Assembly: GCA_002238905.1 (NCBI GenBank)
Contig: MPNG01000006.1
Coordinates: forward strand, 1 to 54,694
Reading direction: 5' to 3'
Origin: Alphaproteobacteria bacterium bin98
Lineage (GTDB): Bacteria; Pseudomonadota; Alphaproteobacteria; Bin98
Length of the DNA: 54,694 bases
The position numbers were made by a program, and so were the translations under genes. The notes below the pieces were generated by a model that worked only from the letters and a program-made list of their open reading frames with translations, did not search any database and was not told where the DNA came from. Shown one piece after another: positions 51,294 to 54,694 of the stretch (position 1 is its first letter; every line of letters begins with the position of its first letter).

Positions 51294-52379
51294 GTGTTGA
51301 ATCAGGCATTTTTCACTGTAAAAAATATATCTAAAAGCATTGGGGCAAAAGAAATACTGAGTAACATTAATCTGAATATAGAAAAAAATCAAATTTTTAC
51401 TGTCCTAGGGCCTTCTGGATCTGGAAAAACAACATTTTTGCGTATTATTGCTGGATTTGAACAACCTACAAAAGGAGAAATATTTTTAAACGGAAAAAAT
51501 ATTACCAAAATACCTCCACAACAACGTCCTATTCACACAATTTTTCAATCTTATGCGCTTTTCCCACATATGACAGTTTTTGAAAATATACGTTTTCCTT
51601 TATTGTTTTCCAAGATAAAAGAGAGCGATCAACAAAGGCAAGTTGCAGAAATGTTAGAGATTGTGGATTTGAAAGGATGTGACCACCTCTATCCACACGA
51701 GCTATCAGGAGGGCAAAATCAACGTGTGGCTTTTGCGCGCGCTTTAATTAAAAAACCAAAGCTGCTTTTGATGGATGAGCCTTTTGCTGCGCTTGACTAT
51801 CATCTGCGTGAAAAGCTGCAAGATAATTTGTTGACCATGCTTAAATCTATTGGTATTACCTGTATTCATATTACGCACAATCAGTCAGAAGCGTTAAGTC
51901 TATCCACGCATATTGCTGTTCTTGGCAATAAAGAAATTCAGCAATTTGGCACTGTGCAAGAGGTGTATAATCATCCAAGAAGTGTTTATGTGGCAAGATT
52001 TCTTGGAAATATGAATATATTTTCTTCTACTGTTGTGCGCAAACACGCAGATTACTCAGAGTTGCAGAATGCGCATGATGGTGTGAAGTTTAGAGTCCAA
52101 AGCGTTGATACAGACGCTGGGTGCGATGTTTGTTTTGGTGTGCGACCGGAATCTATTACTATCACCAAAACACAGACCACAGCAGAATTCAATGCTTTGT
52201 CGGCTGTGGTGACGGGTGTTTTTTTTCATGGAAAAGATACCCTCTACACTGTTTTGGCGGACCCACACGCACCTAAAATAAGTGTTGTGGTATCTAATAA
52301 AGAAAATGTACATTTTCTGGAAAACGAGCAAGTTTGGATTAAATGGGATATTCATGCAGCTGCGCAGTTACAACTTTAA
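51294..52379 (+). CDS. ABC importer ATP-binding protein, PotA-like
   Basis: The 361-residue protein has the Walker A GPSGSGKTT (39-47), signature LSGGQNQRVAFARA, Walker B LLLMDEP and a C-terminal TOBE-type domain (CFGVRPESITI). This layout is typical for importers of spermidine/putrescine, iron or similar solutes. The start is a GTG with AAGGAG upstream. It overlaps the first permease gene by 26 bases. The substrate cannot be assigned without the binding protein, which is not nearby. Confidence 0.9.
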   Translation: MLNQAFFTVKNISKSIGAKEILSNINLNIEKNQIFTVLGPSGSGKTTFLRIIAGFEQPTKGEIFLNGKNITKIPPQQRPIHTIFQSYALFPHMTVFENIRFPLLFSKIKESDQQRQVAEMLEIVDLKGCDHLYPHELSGGQNQRVAFARALIKKPKLLLMDEPFAALDYHLREKLQDNLLTMLKSIGITCIHITHNQSEALSLSTHIAVLGNKEIQQFGTVQEVYNHPRSVYVARFLGNMNIFSSTVVRKHADYSELQNAHDGVKFRVQSVDTDAGCDVCFGVRPESITITKTQTTAEFNALSAVVTGVFFHGKDTLYTVLADPHAPKISVVVSNKENVHFLENEQVWIKWDIHAAAQLQL

Positions 52380-53163
52380 CAAACTGAGTCCTGGATCGCG
52401 CATTTTTTCCGTACTTTTGTTGCTTTTTTTAAGTCTGCATATTATTTTTGCGGTTTGGGCTATTTTCGAATCTGCCTTTTTATCCTCATCGGGAAATATT
52501 TCTTTGGAGGCGATTGATAGTGTTTTTACTCAGCCAGTTTACAAAAAAGTATTTACCAAAACATGCATCGATGTGTTTTTCGCATGGATTGTTTGTATCT
52601 TGGCGTCTTTTGTGGTTGCTACAAGTGTGATTTTTTATAAACGAACTACGCAAATTTATATTATTGTAATGTTTCTTTTTTCAGCTGCGTTTCCTTCTGT
52701 TTTGTCCGCTTATGCAGTATTTCAGTTTTTTGAGTCGTTTTTATTTTCATTTTCTGGCATTTCTGGGCGACCACTTATGATTTTTGGCTATGTGTACCTC
52801 TTTTTCCCTTATATGCTTTTATCGATTGCTCCAACTGTTTTAAAAATTCCTAAAGAATATTTTGAAGCGGCACGAGACCTTGGGGCAACAAAATGTAGAA
52901 TTTTTTTGCATATTATACTACCATTGTCGTATCAAGGTGTAATCATAGGGTCGCTTATTGTTTTGCCGTCTATGCTTTTTGATGTTGTTGTGCCTGATGT
53001 TTTGGGCAGAGGTACAATACGACTTTCAAATTTATTATGGAGCGTGTATTTTGATTTTGCACGCTGGATGGACCTTTCTGTTATTATTGTTTTGTACTTT
53101 ATGATATTCCTTTCTTTAAGTTTGCTTATACTATTATGGAGGCGTTATGGGCGTATGCGCTAA
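52354..53163 (+). CDS. ABC importer permease, PotB-like
   Basis: The 269-residue membrane protein has about six helices and the EAA loop (EYFEAARDLGATKCRIFLHI) that docks on the ATPase. The ATG at 52354 lies inside the ATPase gene; the longer frame upstream would only duplicate coding of that gene. It overlaps the second permease by 17 bases. Confidence 0.88.
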   Translation: MQLRSYNFNKLSPGSRIFSVLLLLFLSLHIIFAVWAIFESAFLSSSGNISLEAIDSVFTQPVYKKVFTKTCIDVFFAWIVCILASFVVATSVIFYKRTTQIYIIVMFLFSAAFPSVLSAYAVFQFFESFLFSFSGISGRPLMIFGYVYLFFPYMLLSIAPTVLKIPKEYFEAARDLGATKCRIFLHIILPLSYQGVIIGSLIVLPSMLFDVVVPDVLGRGTIRLSNLLWSVYFDFARWMDLSVIIVLYFMIFLSLSLLILLWRRYGRMR

Positions 53164-53968
53164 AATTCCGCTTCTCTTGCTTATAGCGGTTTCTCAAACA
53201 CCTATTTGGACTATGCTGATATATGCGTTTAATGGTGGCAATCAATCGCATACGTTTACAAATTTTTCTTTCAAATGGATCTTAGAGGTTTTGCAGAACA
53301 GCGTTGCGACACAATCTATTGTTAATAGTCTGCTTTTATCTCTAAGTGCCTCTACTATTAGTATGTGTTTGGCTTTATTTATTATATATATGTGTCATAT
53401 GCAAAACTTTGCATCACGATGGGCTAAATGTTTGCAGAGTGTGTTTAAATTGATTTCTGTGACTCCAGAAATGTTTTTAGCCATTTTGTTTTTTTTGGCC
53501 ATTATTAAAGCTAATGCTTTTTGTCCTTTTGCTATTTTGGGCTCACGCATTACTGTGGCGTGGTTTGGATCCATTGTTTTTTTGGCGCCCTCGATGATTG
53601 CTATTATGGATCAATTGCGCATGCTCGATCGGCATATATTTGAAGCGGCACAAGATTTAGGGGCGACTTCTTTTTTTGCATTTTGGAGGTGCCAAGTGCA
53701 GATTATTCGTATGCCACTTATGGGGATATGGCTTGTAGGAATCCTATGGCTTCTGGATGACTTTATGATAGCCATGCTTTTGGGAGGGAATTGTATTTCT
53801 AATTTGCAAACCTTTGTTTATGCAGTGGCGCAAGAAGGTTCAACGCCATTTTTAAACGCTGTTGCTATTGTTGCGCTACTATCCTTCTTGTTGATGATCT
53901 CTATTATTTTGTTTTTGTTGCGGTTTCGGCGCAATGAAATCAGCAAATACATCAAAAAATCTTTGTGA
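53147..53968 (+). CDS. ABC importer permease, PotC-like
   Basis: The 273-residue protein has about six helices and an EAA loop (HIFEAAQDLGATSFFAFWRC). Its place after the first permease follows the potABC order. The expected next gene for a solute-binding protein (potD) is replaced by a DedA-family gene. Confidence 0.88.
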   Translation: MGVCAKIPLLLLIAVSQTPIWTMLIYAFNGGNQSHTFTNFSFKWILEVLQNSVATQSIVNSLLLSLSASTISMCLALFIIYMCHMQNFASRWAKCLQSVFKLISVTPEMFLAILFFLAIIKANAFCPFAILGSRITVAWFGSIVFLAPSMIAIMDQLRMLDRHIFEAAQDLGATSFFAFWRCQVQIIRMPLMGIWLVGILWLLDDFMIAMLLGGNCISNLQTFVYAVAQEGSTPFLNAVAIVALLSFLLMISIILFLLRFRRNEISKYIKKSL

Positions 53969-53979
53969 TACCATGAGAT

Positions 53980-54627
53980 ATGGATATTGTATGTACCTGC
54001 ACAGATGTTCTTAATATGGGGTTCACATTTTGCACGCAACTCTTTAGCGTCTCTTTTTGGTTTGACCTTCTTATTACTTATAAGTACTGGATTGTTCTGA
54101 TTGGAGCGCTTATTGAAGGTGAGATTATACTTATGATTGCTGCGGCATCTGCTTATCATGGGCATATATCAATTTATTATGTAGCGATTTTTGCAGCGAC
54201 CGGGGCTATTATTCATGATCATGCGCTTTATTATCTGGGGCATAAGCTTGAGAAGCGTCTTAAAGATGGCAAAAAAATGCGTCATGTGAGGAGAATTTAT
54301 AACCTTGTAGACAAATATGGTATTTATTTTGTCGCTATGTTTAGATTTCTCTATGGCATACGTACGATTACGCCTATCATTTTAGGAGCGTCTCACAAAT
54401 TTTCTTTAAAAAAATATAGCCTTTTTGTTTGTGTTTCAGCTGTGTTGTGGGCTGTTATTATTACTTATTTGGGCTATACCTTTGCTATTATGTTTGAGTG
54501 GCTGATTGGTGAGTTTAAAAGAATTAAGAGCATAATTTTTTATGGTGTTTTAAGCGCTTTGATTATTGCTACAAGTGTTTACTTTATACGCAAGTTTGCC
54601 AAGAAAAATAAAGAAGATCAATTGTAG
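53980..54627 (+). CDS. DedA family membrane protein
   Basis: The 215-residue protein has the VTT/DedA pattern: IGALIEGEIILMIAAASAYHG with the conserved Glu, then GAIIHDHALYYLGHKLEKR and the FRFLYGIRTITPIILGASH segment with conserved Arg and Gly. DedA proteins act in lipid flipping and membrane homeostasis. The start could be ATG 53980 or ATG 54016. It follows the transporter by 11 bases and may be cotranscribed. The remaining 67 bases of the window show nothing recognisable. Confidence 0.85.
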   Translation: MDIVCTCTDVLNMGFTFCTQLFSVSFWFDLLITYKYWIVLIGALIEGEIILMIAAASAYHGHISIYYVAIFAATGAIIHDHALYYLGHKLEKRLKDGKKMRHVRRIYNLVDKYGIYFVAMFRFLYGIRTITPIILGASHKFSLKKYSLFVCVSAVLWAVIITYLGYTFAIMFEWLIGEFKRIKSIIFYGVLSALIIATSVYFIRKFAKKNKEDQL

Positions 54628-54694
54628 AAAATCAATCTCAATACCGCGCTTTTTTTACGCTTATACATTCTGTGAAATGAGGCATCAATTTTGA

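Overview
The window looks like a chromosome segment of a low-GC alphaproteobacterium with a reduced genome and an intracellular lifestyle, most plausibly Holosporales- or Rickettsiales-like. The basis is the AT-rich coding, the GatCAB transamidation genes, the alphaproteobacterial-style ribosomal proteins and Fe-S genes, the decaying gene duplicates, and the many exported proteins of unknown function. The lineage is inferred from gene content; no 16S rRNA is present.

Layout. Positions 1-2450 hold two exported proteins on the minus strand. Positions 2477-6583 (minus) are a translation block: tRNA-Glu, thrS, infC, rpmI, rplT, pheS. Positions 6707-10003 (plus) carry rpoZ, an RNase D-like exonuclease, a [2Fe-2S] ferredoxin, mnmA and a dsbB-like gene with a probable frameshift. 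A well-formed small RNA gene lies antisense to the mnmA 3' end. Positions 10124-12693 hold five tRNAs, the RNase P RNA, a Gly/Met-rich exported protein, rpmF and plsX. Then come an MFS transporter, rplM, rpsI and sodB.

Positions 15002-21941 are a nested duplication of a sodB-gatC-gatA-gatB block. It contains a sodB relic, two intact gatC copies, one gatA, a 3'-truncated and motif-degraded gatB, a full-length gatB, and two small relics marking recombination junctions. One exported-protein gene sits inside this scar. The pyruvate dehydrogenase operon with lpd and lipA follows (21938-27419). Next are a degenerate HldD-like protein (minus), a cytosolic 2-Cys peroxiredoxin coupled to a large exported protein, hisS, prfA, prmC and clpB. 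The trmD-rpsP-ffh-CDGSH cluster is on the minus strand, and rplS, bolA, grxD and lysS are on the plus strand.

Positions 42139-51211 form an accessory island of exported proteins. At least five in the window (four here plus the one at 16176) share a helical core of about 90 residues: a Trp-Ala/Val-x2-Arg element, then a Phe-x2-Ile/Met ... Leu-Phe ... Tyr element. They appear as tandem units. Each unit combines an exported-protein gene, a peroxiredoxin gene or its relic, a GTCTATCTATC hairpin terminator and a conserved upstream region. Only one peroxiredoxin in the island is intact, and it carries a signal peptide. The window ends with an ABC importer of the polyamine/iron type without a binding protein, and a DedA-family membrane protein.

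Functional themes are translation and tRNA maturation, pyruvate oxidation with lipoate, Fe-S and redox homeostasis (ferredoxin, BolA, Grx4, CDGSH, SodB, peroxiredoxins, DsbB), and an expanding set of exported proteins that may act at the host interface. The best candidates for something undescribed are the exported core-domain family with its decaying peroxiredoxin units, and the small RNA at 9263-9402.
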